From Megascapheus bottae (lineage: Eukaryota > Chordata > Mammalia > Rodentia > Geomyidae), in assembly GCA_024803745.1 (NCBI GenBank), contig JANJXV010000101.1, positions 1,629,001-1,693,000 on the forward strand: DNA of 64,000 nucleotides. The letters run 5' to 3'. Shown here in pieces: positions 22,923-34,334 of this stretch. Each line of letters begins with the position of its first letter. The stretch's first letter is position 1. The notes beneath the pieces are model-generated. The model made no database searches. It was not told the DNA's origin and worked only from the letters and a program-made list of their open reading frames with translations. A program made the position numbers and the translations under genes.

Positions 22923-23098
22923 GACAGGGTGGCCCAATGGCATTGTCTAGCATACACAATGCCCTGGGTTCAATTCCTTAGTACACAGAAAAAGCCAGAA
23001 GTGGTGTTGTGGCTCAAGTGGTAGAGAGCTAGCTTTGAGAAAGCTCAAGGACAGTGCCCAGGCTCTGAGTTTAAGCGCCAGGACTGGCAAAAAAAGGA
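22923..23098 (+). mobile_element. IDL-Geo-like dimeric SINE
   Basis: Forward copy: 'GGGTGGCCCAATGGCATTG', B box 'GGGTTCAATTCC', right arm 'GCCAGAAGTGGTGTTGTGGC' through 'GCGCCAGGACTGGC' and A-tail. ACTGACCACCACAG before and ACTGACCACATAG after form an imperfect target-site duplication. Confidence 0.82.
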
Positions 23099-23339
23099 AA
23101 AAACAACTGACCACATAGAAGGTACTTAACAAGTGTCTACTGGTTGGCCAAAGGACTGCCCACCCAGGCCTACCTGGCACTGGTCATTTTAGAGCTGTCT
23201 AAGGAATCGATTTTATTTCAAACAGGTTGTAAGATACTATTTTCTTTTCTTTTCCTTTTTACTCTTCCTTGACAATGAAGTGCCTTTGAAAGTTCCTAAG
23301 TGATAGATATTATCCTACAATCAAATGTTACCCTGCTGT

Positions 23340-23590
23340 TTGATATCTATTCAAATCCAGTCTGGGCTAACTCTCATGTGCCAGATGCTTGGGTTGAACT
23401 AAGTTTGCTGAATCTTCAAAACAACCCTGAAAAGGGGGGGGAAGAGAAGTGGCAGGGGAGGGGGAGGAAGGGGGAAATTCTATCGTCTGTTTTCCTAGAT
23501 AAGGGAACTGAGGCACGTGCGTGAGTTTATTTGTTCACAACATGGTGGACCTGAACTTGAGCACATAAGTGAGTTCACCAGCTCATAAAT
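23340..23590 (-). mobile_element. MIR element with internal G-rich insertion
   Basis: 'TCATGTGCCAGATGCTTGGG' and 'CTGAATCTTCAAAACAACCCTG' match the MIR 3' part in reverse, and 'AAGGGAACTGAGGCACGTG' matches its core. Between them a G/GA-rich stretch (about 23424-23475) replaces the usual sequence. Confidence 0.62.
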
Positions 23591-23599
23591 GGCTGGGTA

Positions 23600-25535
23600 A
23601 AGGTTTCACCTCTGTTCTCTTTGCCCCAGAGCCCTGGCTCTGTCACCTCCATAGAAGCTCCTGGAAATGTCTTGGTGATAAACATCCAGATGACCATGGC
23701 TGTGATAACTTTGTACTGGCCAACACCTATCACCTTGCTCTATCCTATGTAGGTGTCCACCTCATCACTTAAAAGAACAACTTCATTTGCTCAGCAGAGC
23801 CTCTGTGAAGCAAAGTTCTTTTTTTTTTATCCTGAGGAAGAAGCCGAGACTAACAAGGTGGAGACTTGATCTCCACAGGGATGGGAGTTCAAGTCACAAC
23901 CAGTGGCCTCTAGATCAGATGCCATCTACCTGGTTGGGAGTGGAGGCTCCAATCTCAGCGCACCACTCTCAGCTCAACCCATCCCATCCCTCCTCCACCC
24001 AGAAAGAACAAAAGGAAACCTTCCCTGGAAGCACCAAGCAAAGATGTCAGCATCCTGTGTCGCCATAGCAACCAGCCCTCCTCCATCTCCTCAGGAGGAG
24101 GGGGGGGGAAGCAAAAGTCAAACTGAGCCTCCTGTGGAACATTCTGTGGGTAAACACCAGGACCAGTGTGTTTGGGCCTCTGTTTTCTCACGTCAATAGG
24201 GTGAATCATTCTTGGAACAGGGGCTGGGAAGCTGACCAGGTTCCTAAGTAGATAAGGTTAATGGTGCTCTTCCAGAGATGGCGGGGTCACTTTGAAAATT
24301 AATCCTGTTTTATTTTATTTTCTTTCCTCTAGAATGTGGGCTTATACATGAGCAGATTCAAAATCAGAGAAGAGAAGCCAACAGCAGTTCCTGGCAAGGG
24401 ATCTGTAAGCATTACCACATCCCCTTTTAGGCTGACATCATCTTATTGCCCATCTCTTGGCAAGGTCTTGTCAACTTGAAGATTGGCAGATAGGAGAAAG
24501 AACACAGCAAGAAACCAAGGGATGTGAAAGCTTGGTGCCACTGTGTTCACAATGTCTAACCTGAGTCCTGGTGGAGGCCTTGCTCATTCCTAGTCTAGTT
24601 ACAGACTGCAGCTATGAGCAATGATTTGGTTTGGGGCTCAGGGGTTGTTGGGGGGAGTGCTTTTGTTGCCAATATTTGATCTTGGTAGGAGAGGACGTGG
24701 AAGCTGAGGTTAGAAAGACAAGAAGCAGTAAGCTATAGGACCATGTAGAAAGAACATCTCAGACCAAAGTCATAAGCAGGTTCCAGGGTAATAACTACTC
24801 TCTCTGGATGGAAGTGGGTAGTGGGCTCTATAAGAGAAGTGTGGGGGTGGGGGGTATGGATAGGACATGGAAACTGTGGTGGAGGGGGGAGTGAACTAGG
24901 AATGTGATGGAAGTTTTATGCTAAATATTGTGTGAAGTCATTGGCAAATTCTAAGGCAAAGCAAAGGGAAGGGGCTATGTTATTCTCAGAGCCTGGCCTA
25001 TATAACCAGTACTCAAACATGGGATGAATGAGCTGAGATAATGCACAGAAGTGTTTTTCAAGCAGTGAAGTATTGCAGAAAATTTTGAGATCACAAAACT
25101 ATTGCAGACTTCTAGGTAGCAAGGAGGGAAAGCGAGAAGCATCTGATTCGTAGAACACCCCATCCCTGTGAAAATCACTCCGAGCCACATCAAGATGCAA
25201 AGCTGGCAAGAGCCCCACCCACACAGACTTCTGAAGGAATTCTTTCTTGTCCACCAGAGACAGAACAGGAAGGTGAAGAAGGGCAGGGCAGGGGGGTGGA
25301 GAGGGAAATCCCTGAGAGCTGTGATCTGTGTGGCTCTGGTGTGGAGGAAGTAGGTTCTAATGAAGTACTGACTTCCCCACTGACCTCTTCTCCACAATGC
25401 AGCTGCTTTATTAGAGCCACTTGGTGGCTGGGATAGCCAGAGTTGTGACTGAAGAAGGAATGAACAATGGGACCTTGTTGCAAAGAAGATGTGAGCTGGA
25501 AAGTGGGGGGAAGGGTAGTTCAGGATACAGGGTGT
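23600..25535. other. Unique sequence with G-rich patches, no gene seen
   Basis: The longest minus-strand open stretch in the window (24975-25568, 197 codons) begins inside the CA repeat at 25538 and encodes a Cys/Val string first. It has no recognisable domain. A G-rich stretch at about 24840-24890 is present. No exon is supported. Confidence 0.5.
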
Positions 25536-25537
25536 GC

Positions 25538-25571
25538 CACACACACACACACACGCACACACACACACACA
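25538..25571. repeat. CA dinucleotide microsatellite
   Basis: Sixteen to seventeen CA units with a single CG interruption. Confidence 0.95.
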
Positions 25572-26089
25572 GAGCAGCAGTTTGGAGCAGTAGAAATTTT
25601 GTCCTTTGGCTCATGTTGAATGTGCTGTTTGGAAATGCCATGCTAAGGAATCCATGGTTGTAACAAATTCATGGATACATTTTCACTTTCATGTCAGGGA
25701 GACAAAGAGCTGGACTCTGCCCACGCTTAGCTATAGCCGGCAGGTTTCAGCACTCTGGACAGCAGCCAGGCGGGTTCATCAGCCCTCCCTTAGGTGGTGA
25801 TGAAGATTCACCAAGACTCCCAGGCTCAATGGGGAAAGCCAGGAAAACCCACCCATAGTGTCAATTGGCAAACATCAAGCCTTGCCTGACCCTGTTTCCA
25901 TTTCCAAGAGAATTAAAGAGGAATTAAAATCCAACAATCTGGGATATAGGAAAATAATTTCTTACCGTACTTGAAATGTGCCGTTGCACTAAAATTACAT
26001 GGAAAGTGCACATATTTTCAAAAGATTTATGATGAGAAAGAGGAGGAAAAACTCTAAAAAGCAGTTGGTAGGCTGTCAATAAAACTTAA

Positions 26090-26285
26090 AGAAACATGAA
26101 CTTGTTGAGAAGTGGTTAAATAAATGGAACTACCTTCATATGGTAGAATACTATGCAGTCATTAAAACTGTTTCCAAAAACTCAACAATGACCTGGAGAA
26201 ACACTTCAAGTACCAATTTTGAAAATGAGGGCTTTTTAAAAACAATATATAATGCAGAATCTCAATCTATGCATGAATGTTCACA
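26090..26285 (+). mobile_element. Old L1 LINE 3' fragment
   Basis: 'GGTAGAATACTATGCAGTC' with 'ATTAAAACTG' and 'GACCTGGAGAAACACTTCAAG' matches the conserved L1 sequence downstream of ORF2 ('ggaatactatgcagcnattaaaa...'). Short, ancient, non-coding. Confidence 0.68.
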
Positions 26286-26296
26286 ATAGCTTAATT

Positions 26297-26405
26297 CCTT
26301 CCTTTCTTCTCTCTTTCCTTCCCTTTCCTCTTCTCCCCTTTCTCCACCATCCCTCTTCACCTCCCTTCTCCCCTCTCTCCTCCTCCCTTCAGCCCCTCCC
26401 ATTTT
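26297..26405. repeat. Polypyrimidine tract
   Basis: About 105 bp of C/T-rich sequence on the + strand directly ahead of a diverged reverse-oriented SINE, the same arrangement as at 19628-19736. Confidence 0.85.
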
Positions 26406-26407
26406 CT

Positions 26408-26565
26408 CTAGGGTTTGAACTCAGGGCCTTTCAATATGCTATGCAAATGGCATACTACTTGAACCATGCCCTTTTTTTGTTGTTGTTTTTAAGATAAGGG
26501 CTCACTTTTTTGCCATCTTTCTATCTATACTTCCCAGGTTGACAAATGTGTACCACCATTACTAT
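26408..26565 (-). mobile_element. Diverged composite SINE
   Basis: 'GGGTTTGAACTCAGGGCCTT', 'AATATGCTATGCAAATGGC' (ID-like arm) and, more weakly, a B1-like remainder ('AAGATAAGGGCTCACTTTTT'). The right-hand boundary is uncertain; sequence to about 26640 may belong to it. Confidence 0.55.
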
Positions 26566-26644
26566 CTTTGTCAAGACGATGTCTTAAACTTCCTGCAGGG
26601 CCAGCATTGAACTATATATAATCTTCCCAACCGATGCCTATTGA

Positions 26645-27143
26645 GTAGCTAGATAGTGGGCAGCAGACCCTACACTAGACTATCAGCTTTGTACATGCTG
26701 TATGATTCTGTTTATATACCTTTTTGAAAATTATAGTTACATATGCACTTATGGGGTACAAAATGGTATGAGCGTTGGATGACTAAGTCAAGCTAATTAA
26801 TAGAGGAGTTGTCTCAAAAGTGTTCAGGGAGTTTTTGTGAGAGCATTTGCAAATGTACTCTCAGTGATCTGGAAATGTACCTATGCTCAAGTATTAGCTA
26901 TTTCACCAGGTTCTGTAACAGATCTCCAAAATGAATAATAAATAATTCATGCTTACTCCTTCTGTCTAACCAAGGCTTTATGCCTTATGATTGGCCAATG
27001 GCAAGACTAAAGAGAAGCAAATTGGAGTGTTCCAGAGCCTGCAGATGGAGTAGAGGTTGTGAGGACTGGGGCAACACCAGGGTGTTGATTTCTGTATTTG
27101 GGTTTTGTCTGGCCCATGCCTGTATGTGTCAGATAAAACTACA

Positions 27144-27145
<2 letters not shown>
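26645..27145. other. Unique sequence, no gene seen
   Basis: No exon or recognisable transposon in this spacer before the long TC array. Confidence 0.45.
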
Positions 27146-27148
<3 letters not shown>

Positions 27149-27222
<74 letters not shown>

Positions 27223-27266
27223 TCTCCCTCTCTCCCTCTCTCTGTCTCTCTCTTTCTCCCACCCCC

Positions 27267-27360
<94 letters not shown>
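27149..27360. repeat. 212-bp compound TC/AC microsatellite
   Basis: A first pure TC block (27149-27218), then a degraded middle containing CCCTCTCC variants and 'CCCACCCCCTG', a second pure TC block (about 27272-27340) and a terminal AC block (27341-27360). Open stretches up to 135 codons across it are Leu/Ser or Arg/Glu strings and not genes. Confidence 0.97.
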
Positions 27361-27364
27361 TTCC

Positions 27365-29115
27365 ATGCACCAAGGAGCTCATGCTAAATTATGGTCAATG
27401 CTCAATCAATCAAATCTGTGACCAGGGAAACCTTATTTTACACAACCAATGTAAATTTCTTGGTGTTGAGGTTGTGTCAAGGTTATATTCAATGGCACAG
27501 TGAAAAAACTGAGCCAAGGGCACGAGAGACGTCTTTTTTTTTCTTTTTTTCAAACTTCTTACAAGCCTATAATTGTTTCAAAGTTAAAAGTTAAGGGTAG
27601 CAGTACATGCTAAAGACACCTCAGTTTTGCTTTAAAAGATTAAAGAAAAAGAAATGCAAATTTTAGCTGAAAGGAAACATTTCATTATATTAACTGTGAT
27701 GGGGATTTTTTTTGAGAGTTAATGGAATAATGGTCATTTACATATTCTTTCTTACCCATATTTTCTTTTCTAATTTTCTAGGGTAAATATATATCACTGT
27801 GGGAATCCCAGAGGGATTGAGGAATATTTGATGGAGGAAAATAAATACATGCCAGGCAATAAAAACATATAACTATTATTTGTTTAAAAAGAGACTGACT
27901 AAAAATGTATAAAAGGCAGAGAAGAAAAAACACTGGAAATACAAAAATTTAAGAGCAAAATGGAATTATCCGTTAAACACAATGGGAAACCATGGGGTCT
28001 AAAACCAATGCTGTGCAGGACCAATGCAAAAACCTTGCTCAGAAGACAGTCAAAGAACAATGACACAAAATCATCATCAATAAAACAGAAGATGTGGGGA
28101 ACCAAATTTAGAGATTCAGCATGCCGCCAACTGGTGTTTCTAAAAAGCAACCCTTTAAAAAAAATAGGACAAAATCAGAGAGATAAAATGGAAAAATACC
28201 TTCCACATTTCTGGATGACCCAAATTCATCATTTGAATAGAGACCATGAATGCCACTCGTTAGAAATAATCCCATAACTGTTCTAGAATTTCAAGGGCAA
28301 ATTCAAAAGTTTGTTCCACATAGCTGGGTGTAGCAAGCTACAACAAGACAGCACACAACAAGATGGCTTACCTAGAAAGACTAAAATGCCACACTGGGCT
28401 CACACTTTTCTCCTACAGCATTAAGTTTGAGGAGGGAGGGTTTATTTTTCTTCTCACCCACTGCATTTCTAAGTGGCTCATGACAACCACCTCGACCCAG
28501 CCACCTCGATAACCAGCAGTAAAATTTATTAAATAAAACCACTGCTCATTACTGATTAAATCAGCACAAAACCCACTTGCCTCAGTATAACTTTATAATA
28601 TCTCCAAACAGTGGCTATCAGCATAGGAATAGATGGTCTTAGCCCCTGTTATCATGCACAGTATGGCTATTTTGCTCAACTTGAAGGGTTCTGCTAAATA
28701 AGGGACTAAGAAGAAAATGACCCTTGCTTCTCTGAGATGTAACTGCCTCCTTAGAGAGCAAAGGAAGATTGGAAATCCTAAGTATATTCCAAAAGTGAGA
28801 AGTTACAAAACCACTGGGGCGACATGTGTCTATGCATTTGAAAGGGAACGATTAGGACACCTAAAAAAAAAATTCTTTCACGGGAGCAGTAACAACATTG
28901 AAACAAAAACATCCACAAGTGAATGGGCAACACACACACAGGGTTCACACTTGCTATGTGAAAGCATTGCACTTGAGTCAGGCCACCAGCCCTTTTTGCA
29001 TGGGTTATCTTTGAAGATAAAGGCCTGCTTTCTGCCTTGTAGCAGCCTGGACTGTGATCTTTCTATCTGTGCTTCCCCTGTGGCCAGGATAATTGGCATG
29101 TACCATTGAATTCAG
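27365..29115. other. Unique sequence, no gene seen
   Basis: About 1.75 kb, A-rich between 27600 and 28300. Two open stretches of 105 and 130 codons (27960-28277 and 28717-29109, + strand) show no domain. Nothing else recognised. Confidence 0.45.
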
Positions 29116-29119
29116 CCAC

Positions 29120-29226
29120 TTGAGATAAAGGCTCAGACTCTCCCCTCCTCCTCCCCAGGGCTGGCCTCAAACCACAATCCTCCTATTTCTCACTCCTAAG
29201 TAGCAAAGATCATACTCTGCCTGGCT
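29120..29226 (-). mobile_element. B1-like SINE fragment
   Basis: 'CCAGGGCTGGCCTCAAACCAC' with 'TCCTAAGTAGCAAAGATCA' and 'CTGCCTGGCT' is the reverse complement of the 7SL-derived B1 monomer. No right arm is attached. Confidence 0.55.
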
Positions 29227-29909
29227 GAAAAGGAGCATTATTTAGGATCAAATGGGAGATAATTTGTAACAAAAAGTGTATGAAAGTAACTCTACAAGCT
29301 GGGGTTATACACCATCCTTATTTTCTCCTTCTTGGCCTGCTCTTATTATATAACTTTTCCACAATTTATTTGTACTGCTTTTATAATCAAGCAGGGGGGA
29401 AAAAGCCATGTTATTTTTGAAGAAAGCAGGATCTCAGAGGTCACAGTGACTTTATGCTATTTGTCCTCTGTGCATCTGGAGAAATAACTCTTTGATTTTG
29501 GCCCTAGGCACTTTGAACATATGAGCACAAGACCTACGAAAGGTTTATTCTGGGACAAGTCAGCACAATTGCTCTCAGTCCTGAAGACGGACAATTCTCA
29601 AACCTTCTGTCCTTGCTCGGGGTCAGTGCGTCCATCCACCTACTCATCCATGCAAAGAGAAATGACTAGAGAAGGAGCCGGGTGCTCTGAGCACCCCCAA
29701 AGCAGATCACGCCACAGCAGCAAGACAAACATGCAAACAAACACAGCCCCATGTGAATTAGAATACATAGGAGAGTCAAGGCATGCAGCCATGTGGAAGA
29801 AAAAGAAGGGTGTCTGGAATATTCATACAGTATTATTAGCCCTGGGTCTTGAAGGATAGAGAACCAGGTGGGTGGGCGAGGTGGAGAAGATATTCACGGT
29901 GCAGCACAC

Positions 29910-29996
29910 AGAGAAAGAGAGAGACAGAGAGACAGAGAAACAGAGAGAGAGACAGAGACAGACAGAGACAGGGAGAGAGGAAGGAAGGAGAGACAA
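29910..29996. repeat. GA/GACA purine-rich microsatellite
   Basis: Imperfect GAGA, GACAGA and GGAA units over about 85 bp. Confidence 0.9.
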
Positions 29997-30387
29997 ATGA
30001 AGATGAGGTGGCAATGTTACTACTGGAACCCTAAAAATTGGAAAGTGAGTAGGAGGATGTGCAAGTTAGGATCCTTTGGTGATAAATCACAAAAATTGGG
30101 GAGCTCACTGGAAGAATGTAGGACAGCTCTTACAAGAACCAAAGAAGTGAAAGAATTAGGCTCAGGAAATGCAGCTTTAGGAAGCTTGTGGAAAGCTAGG
30201 TTGGTCTCATGGGAAACCTGCAACAGGGTGGAACTCCTGCAATCAGTCCAGTGTTCCTCGGAGGGGGAATTTTAATGGCAGCCAACCATTGGCTGGAGGA
30301 AGGGGTGAAGGTTGACTGACAGTGGAGGCTGTCTAAGTGGGGCAACTTCACCTTCCAATGACAAGTCAAGCCCCACCCCCTTCCTTC

Positions 30388-30575
30388 CAAGCTGTGGTTC
30401 TCAACCAAGCGCGCATTTTTCCCACCCAGGAAATATTCGGAAATTCTTTCAAATGACTTTTACTTTCTAAAAAGTAGCAGTGAAGAGAGGTGCTACTGTC
30501 ATCTACTGGGCATAGGCCAGGACACTCCTCCATATCCTGCAATGCTCAGGCTAGCCCCAGAACCCGTGATTCAGC
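30388..30575. mobile_element. hAT/Charlie-like non-autonomous DNA element
   Basis: 'GTGGTTCTCAACCAAGCGCG', 'CCCACCCAGGAAATATTCGG', 'GGTGCTACTGTCATCTACTGG', 'GCATAGGCCAGG' and 'ATCCTGCAATGCTCAGGCTAG' match, in order, a common MER-type hAT relic. I do not name the exact MER subfamily. The 3' inverted terminus is not visible. Confidence 0.62.
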
Positions 30576-30849
30576 GCAGGAGGTGAGAAATCATTTTGGA
30601 TTTGAAGGAGGAAAAACAACAACAACAACAAAACCCCCTGAGCTCGACAGAGAGACAGAAACAACAGAAGTCCATCAGGTAAAAAAAAAATGGATGGAAG
30701 GACGGAACAAACCATGAGATGATAAGGAGGAGGTGAAATGAGATGGTGAGGGAGGTTCAGGTGTTTGAGGATGATGAAGGTCATGGAAGAGAACTGATGG
30801 GCGGGGCAAGTGTGAGTGTGTTCGTATCCATGGCACTGCCTTTGTAATT

Positions 30850-30990
30850 ATATGGCTTTAGACTCCTTACCAATTCCTTGCCTGCTACTTATCAGCAGCT
30901 TCCTTAGGGATAGGACTCATCTGTTTTCTTTATCATTGCATTCAAATACCTGGAAAGATGTCTGGCACATAATACAGGATCTTCAAAGTA
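30850..30990 (+). mobile_element. L2 LINE 3' end
   Basis: 'GGGATAGGACTCATCTGTTT', 'CATTGCATTCAAATACCTGG' and 'TGTCTGGCACATAATAC' reproduce the L2 3' terminal block order. Confidence 0.65.
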
Positions 30991-31424
30991 CTTGCTGACA
31001 GAATGGACAGATTAGATATAGTTAGAGTCCTGGATGTAGATTGATTGGTAAATGATAGGTTGATGTTGACAGAGAATGTAGAAAGATGGGAGAGGAATAA
31101 ATGAACTAAGGGTACACTTAGCAATACTTCGTGCACAAGGGAAGAGTTGTAGGTTATATTCTTACAGGTGGTCTGTCAGATTCTTCTCTCCAAACCACTG
31201 CGAAGCAAGCTAGCATTTGAGCACACAGCAGAAGACTCCAGCTGACTAAGCCCCATAATTCTTGGACTTTCCAGGTCCTGGCTGAGCCACATGGTATGTG
31301 GCTGTCACATTCTGACCTGCACAGGGTGCTCAAATAGGCCTGTGCAGGAAGTGCTCTGTCCCAGGAAGGCAGAGACAAGCTACTAGAATGACTTCAAGGC
31401 AGTGTCTTGTCTGTGTAGCCTACT

Positions 31425-31650
31425 AGTTGTTTATTTATCAAATATATGTATGGTGTCAGCCTACCATGTGCCTGGCACAGTGGCAGATACAAAAGATCCA
31501 TTGGTTAAAAAGATGCAGCAAAGGTAGTCTTTACTGCTATGGTCTTTAAAATCAATGGGAAGAGGCAGAGAATAAATGGGTCAACAGAGACATATGCAAT
31601 GATAAATGGTGACAAGCAATATAATTACATAATCAGAATATAGATAAATA
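31425..31650 (-). mobile_element. L2 LINE 3' end
   Basis: In reverse orientation: 'TTTATTTATCAAATATATGT', 'CCTACCATGTGCCTGGCAC', 'AGTGGCAGATACAAAAG', then the typical 'GAGAATAAATGGGTCAAC' stretch. Ancient copy. Confidence 0.62.
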
Positions 31651-32755
31651 ACGAAGAAGGAAACTGGCTAGAACCCTATCATACAAGCACACAAGGTCAG
31701 GTCAAGGACAGTCTGTGAGAATCTGGTAGTTTCATACCAGAACAGGAATGGAGTCGATGTGTAGGAAATTAAAAAGTAGCCATTTAAACAATATCCACTA
31801 CAGACATCATGGTGCAAAGCTTGCTCCATGTATATGCCATGGCCAACATGATCACAAACCAAATGACCCTCTTCCCTGAGATTTTTCCAGAGACTGGAGG
31901 GACTCTGAACAGAAAGTGGTCCCTGAGGAAAAGTGCAGGCCAACGTTGCTCTTCAAACTCCTGGAAACCCTGCTCCAAGCCAATGCCAAAAATAATCCTA
32001 TTAGTCACATTCGAAGTGCTAAGCAGAAACAAAAAGAAATCAAAATTAATTTCAATTCTTTACAGTGACAGCAGCAATTAAGGTGACAAGATTATGGAAA
32101 TTATCGCCACCGAGGGAGATCTTTGCCCATGAGGGGGAAAAATAACCAGTAAAACAGGAGAAGTAAGAAACAGGGATTTGAACTGGGTTATGAAAAAAAA
32201 AACCTATGGGCCACCAATTCTCTGGGAACTAGAAATGGCCATTTCGCCATGCAATGATAGTTTACTCTGCCGTGACTGTAACTCTGCCTTGGTGGTGGAA
32301 AGCGACTGAGGTTTGTAAAGTTTGCACATTCATATAGTAAGATTTTTGCTTTTCATAAGGTGATACTCAAGCAGGTTGTCTCCACTTCTTTGTCTGCTGC
32401 CTGGTCCTCTCTCTTTTGAGAACCATACCTTTCTCTGTGCTTTCTCCTTTCTTACTGATCCCATCCACAGCAACCTGGGGTTATAGAGGAGTGTTACAAA
32501 GCACTCAACACCATACTTCCTAACCAGTACTGCTGTTTCCTGAGGAACACTAGGAAACCTAGAAAAGACAGAGAGGCAAGCCTGTGGCTTTACTTCTTCA
32601 GGAACTTTACTAGACCAGGAGATGAAGGGGCACTTCTGGTGAAAGTAGTAAATACCGTCTGTTCAGTCTGTTGTTACCCATCTACCACCCTCTAGTCTCT
32701 GTACTGTCCAGAGAGCCTCGACCCATGTGTCTTAGGAAAAGGCATTTAACTCATG
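31650..32755. other. Unique sequence, no gene seen
   Basis: Both strands are open for about 80-90 codons around 31784-32081 but without recognisable protein features. No repeat recognised. Confidence 0.45.
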
Positions 32756-32760
32756 CTCTG

Positions 32761-32937
32761 TAGAACCACTCATCCATGCACTCACGCATCCATTGATGTA
32801 TCCATCATTCATTTAGCCATTCAACCATCCATCCATGTATCATCAATACATGCATGCATGGATCCATCCATGCAGCAACCCATCTATCCACACACGCATC
32901 TGTCCATCATCCACCCACCCATCTATCTATGCACTTA
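32761..32937. repeat. Degenerate CATC/CCAT tetranucleotide array
   Basis: About 175 bp of imperfect CATC, ATCC and ATGC units ('CCATCCATCCATGTATC', 'ATGCATGCATGGATCC'). The heavy interruption marks it as old. Confidence 0.88.
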
Positions 32938-33294
32938 CCCAACAGTTGTTTGAGAACCAGTGTGATGAGAAGGGAGGAATGGTAGAAATTTTCAATTGGA
33001 TGCTCTCATAGGAAAGGACATGACAGAAATAGACGTATGAATAACCAGGTCTAGAGAGGGACCAATTCAAGGCCCTTGTGCTACCTGTATTGGAAAAAGC
33101 GAAGAGGAGGGTGGCCAGGTAAGAAGAGAGGAGGGCCTATAAACTAAGGCCAGGGAGCTGCTGGGGATAGAATAGATTATGTAGGACCTATAGCCATTTC
33201 AAACATGAAGCTTGAGCAATCATTTCATATTCACATTTCAGCCAAGCTCTCCCCCCACACACACACACTGTTGGTCTATCAAGTAGATTCAACC

Positions 33295-33425
33295 ATAATA
33301 ACAGTATTTATCATCGAAACCACTGTTATTGTTGTTCCATTGGAGACTCGAGAACAATGAAGCAAGCAGAGAAAGTAATTTCCCCAAGGTCAAGGTCACC
33401 AAAATGGGAAGGAACACAGTCAGGA
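33295..33425 (-). mobile_element. MIR element
   Basis: 'CAGAGAAAGTAATTTCCCCA' and 'AGGTCAAGGTCACCAAAATGG' fit the reverse complement of the MIR core, preceded by 'ATTGGAGACTCGAGAACAATG' in place of the usual 'gaggaaactgaggc'. Confidence 0.5.
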
Positions 33426-33567
33426 TCCCATTAGAAGGTTGTCGACCTGAGATGATTAGAGAGATTTTTCTGTCTCCAGATATCTGTGCTGTATAACCTC
33501 TTGCTGGGTTAAGCATTGTTCTGCTTGTTTTCTTTCTTGTAGTTGAAGTTGCAGGTACAGAGTCCCC

Positions 33568-33790
33568 AGTCTCATCCTGATTCAGGGTCTGGGAGCTGTC
33601 CCTAAGCCTCTTTGTGCTCAAAACTAGCATTCTACCCCTCCAGCCACAGCACCACTTCTAGTTTTTGAGTGGTTAGTTGGAGATATGAGTCTCATAGGGG
33701 CTTTTCTACCTGGGCTGCCTTTGAACCACGATCCACAGATCTCTGCCTCCTGAGTAGCTAGGATCACAGGTGTGAGCCACCAGTGCCCGG
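33568..33790 (-). mobile_element. B1-like/ID-like composite SINE
   Basis: Reverse copy: 'CTGATTCAGGGTCTGGGAGC' (right arm), 'CAGCACCACTTCTAGTTTTT', 'TAGTTGGAGATATGAGTCTC' linker and B1-like arm 'CTCCTGAGTAGCTAGGATCA', ending 'GTGAGCCACCAGTGCCC'. Confidence 0.85.
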
Positions 33791-34129
33791 TAGGTGTGGC
33801 TGTATTCCAGGTGATTCCTTGTGCGACAAGGAGTCATAGTGGGAAGAGACAGTTGGAGGGAGTTTGGGCCCCAGTTCAGGGCAGGTCTGAGACCATGCCC
33901 AAATCAGCCCTGAACAGAAGCAGGAGTAACCAAGCAGGTTGTGTTCAAGACAGGATATCATTAGGCTAGGACTGAAGGGATTTATCTCATTTCATATAGG
34001 AAAGATTCTGTTGCAGTATTTCTTTTAATGATATTTATTCTTTTTTAATAATTGCAAATATAATGCATACTGATGGTGGAAATTACCATTACAAATAAAT
34101 AGAAAAATAGTCTTTTCTGTTTGTTTGTA

Positions 34130-34222
34130 CGTGTTCTATATCCCTGGCTGTCCTTGAAATTGTGATCCTCTTGTTCTAGCTTCTCTAGTGCTGGGATTAC
34201 AGGTATGCCCCATCATACTCAG
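34130..34222 (-). mobile_element. B1-type SINE fragment
   Basis: 'CCTGGCTGTCCTTGAAATTG', 'CTCTAGTGCTGGGATTACAG' and 'GTATGCCCCATCATACTCAG' match a rodent B1 monomer in reverse. This 'AGTGCTGGGATTA' form differs from the 'AGTAGCTAGGATTA' form of the composite SINEs, so it is a different B1 lineage. Confidence 0.7.
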
Positions 34223-34287
34223 TATTACATTCATGCTTAGTAATTCTGTGCTTTTCAATCCAATATAAATCTGCCCCTTCCATGTAT

Positions 34288-34289
<2 letters not shown>

Positions 34290-34331
<42 letters not shown>
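34290..34331. repeat. CA dinucleotide microsatellite
   Basis: Twenty-one pure CA units, followed by a diverged CACGTACA patch and a short second CA run to about 34363. Confidence 0.96.

Positions 34332-34334
<3 letters not shown>

Noticed and set aside
24975..25568. 197-codon minus-strand open stretch, the longest in the window
   Set aside because: Starts in a CA repeat (Cys/Val string), has no domain, and is not flanked by an exon structure.
26978..27503. Several open stretches of 75-135 codons on both strands around the TC array
   Set aside because: They are Leu/Ser or Arg/Glu strings produced by the dinucleotide repeat.
31784..32081. Overlapping open stretches on both strands (82 and 90 codons) in non-repetitive sequence
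   Set aside because: No protein motif and no splice-flanked boundaries; simultaneous openness on both strands is expected by chance at this length.
32753..32953. Regularly spaced CATC words that could suggest a CRISPR-like or satellite array
   Set aside because: Units are 4 bp and degenerate, with no spacer structure; it is an old microsatellite in a mammalian genome.
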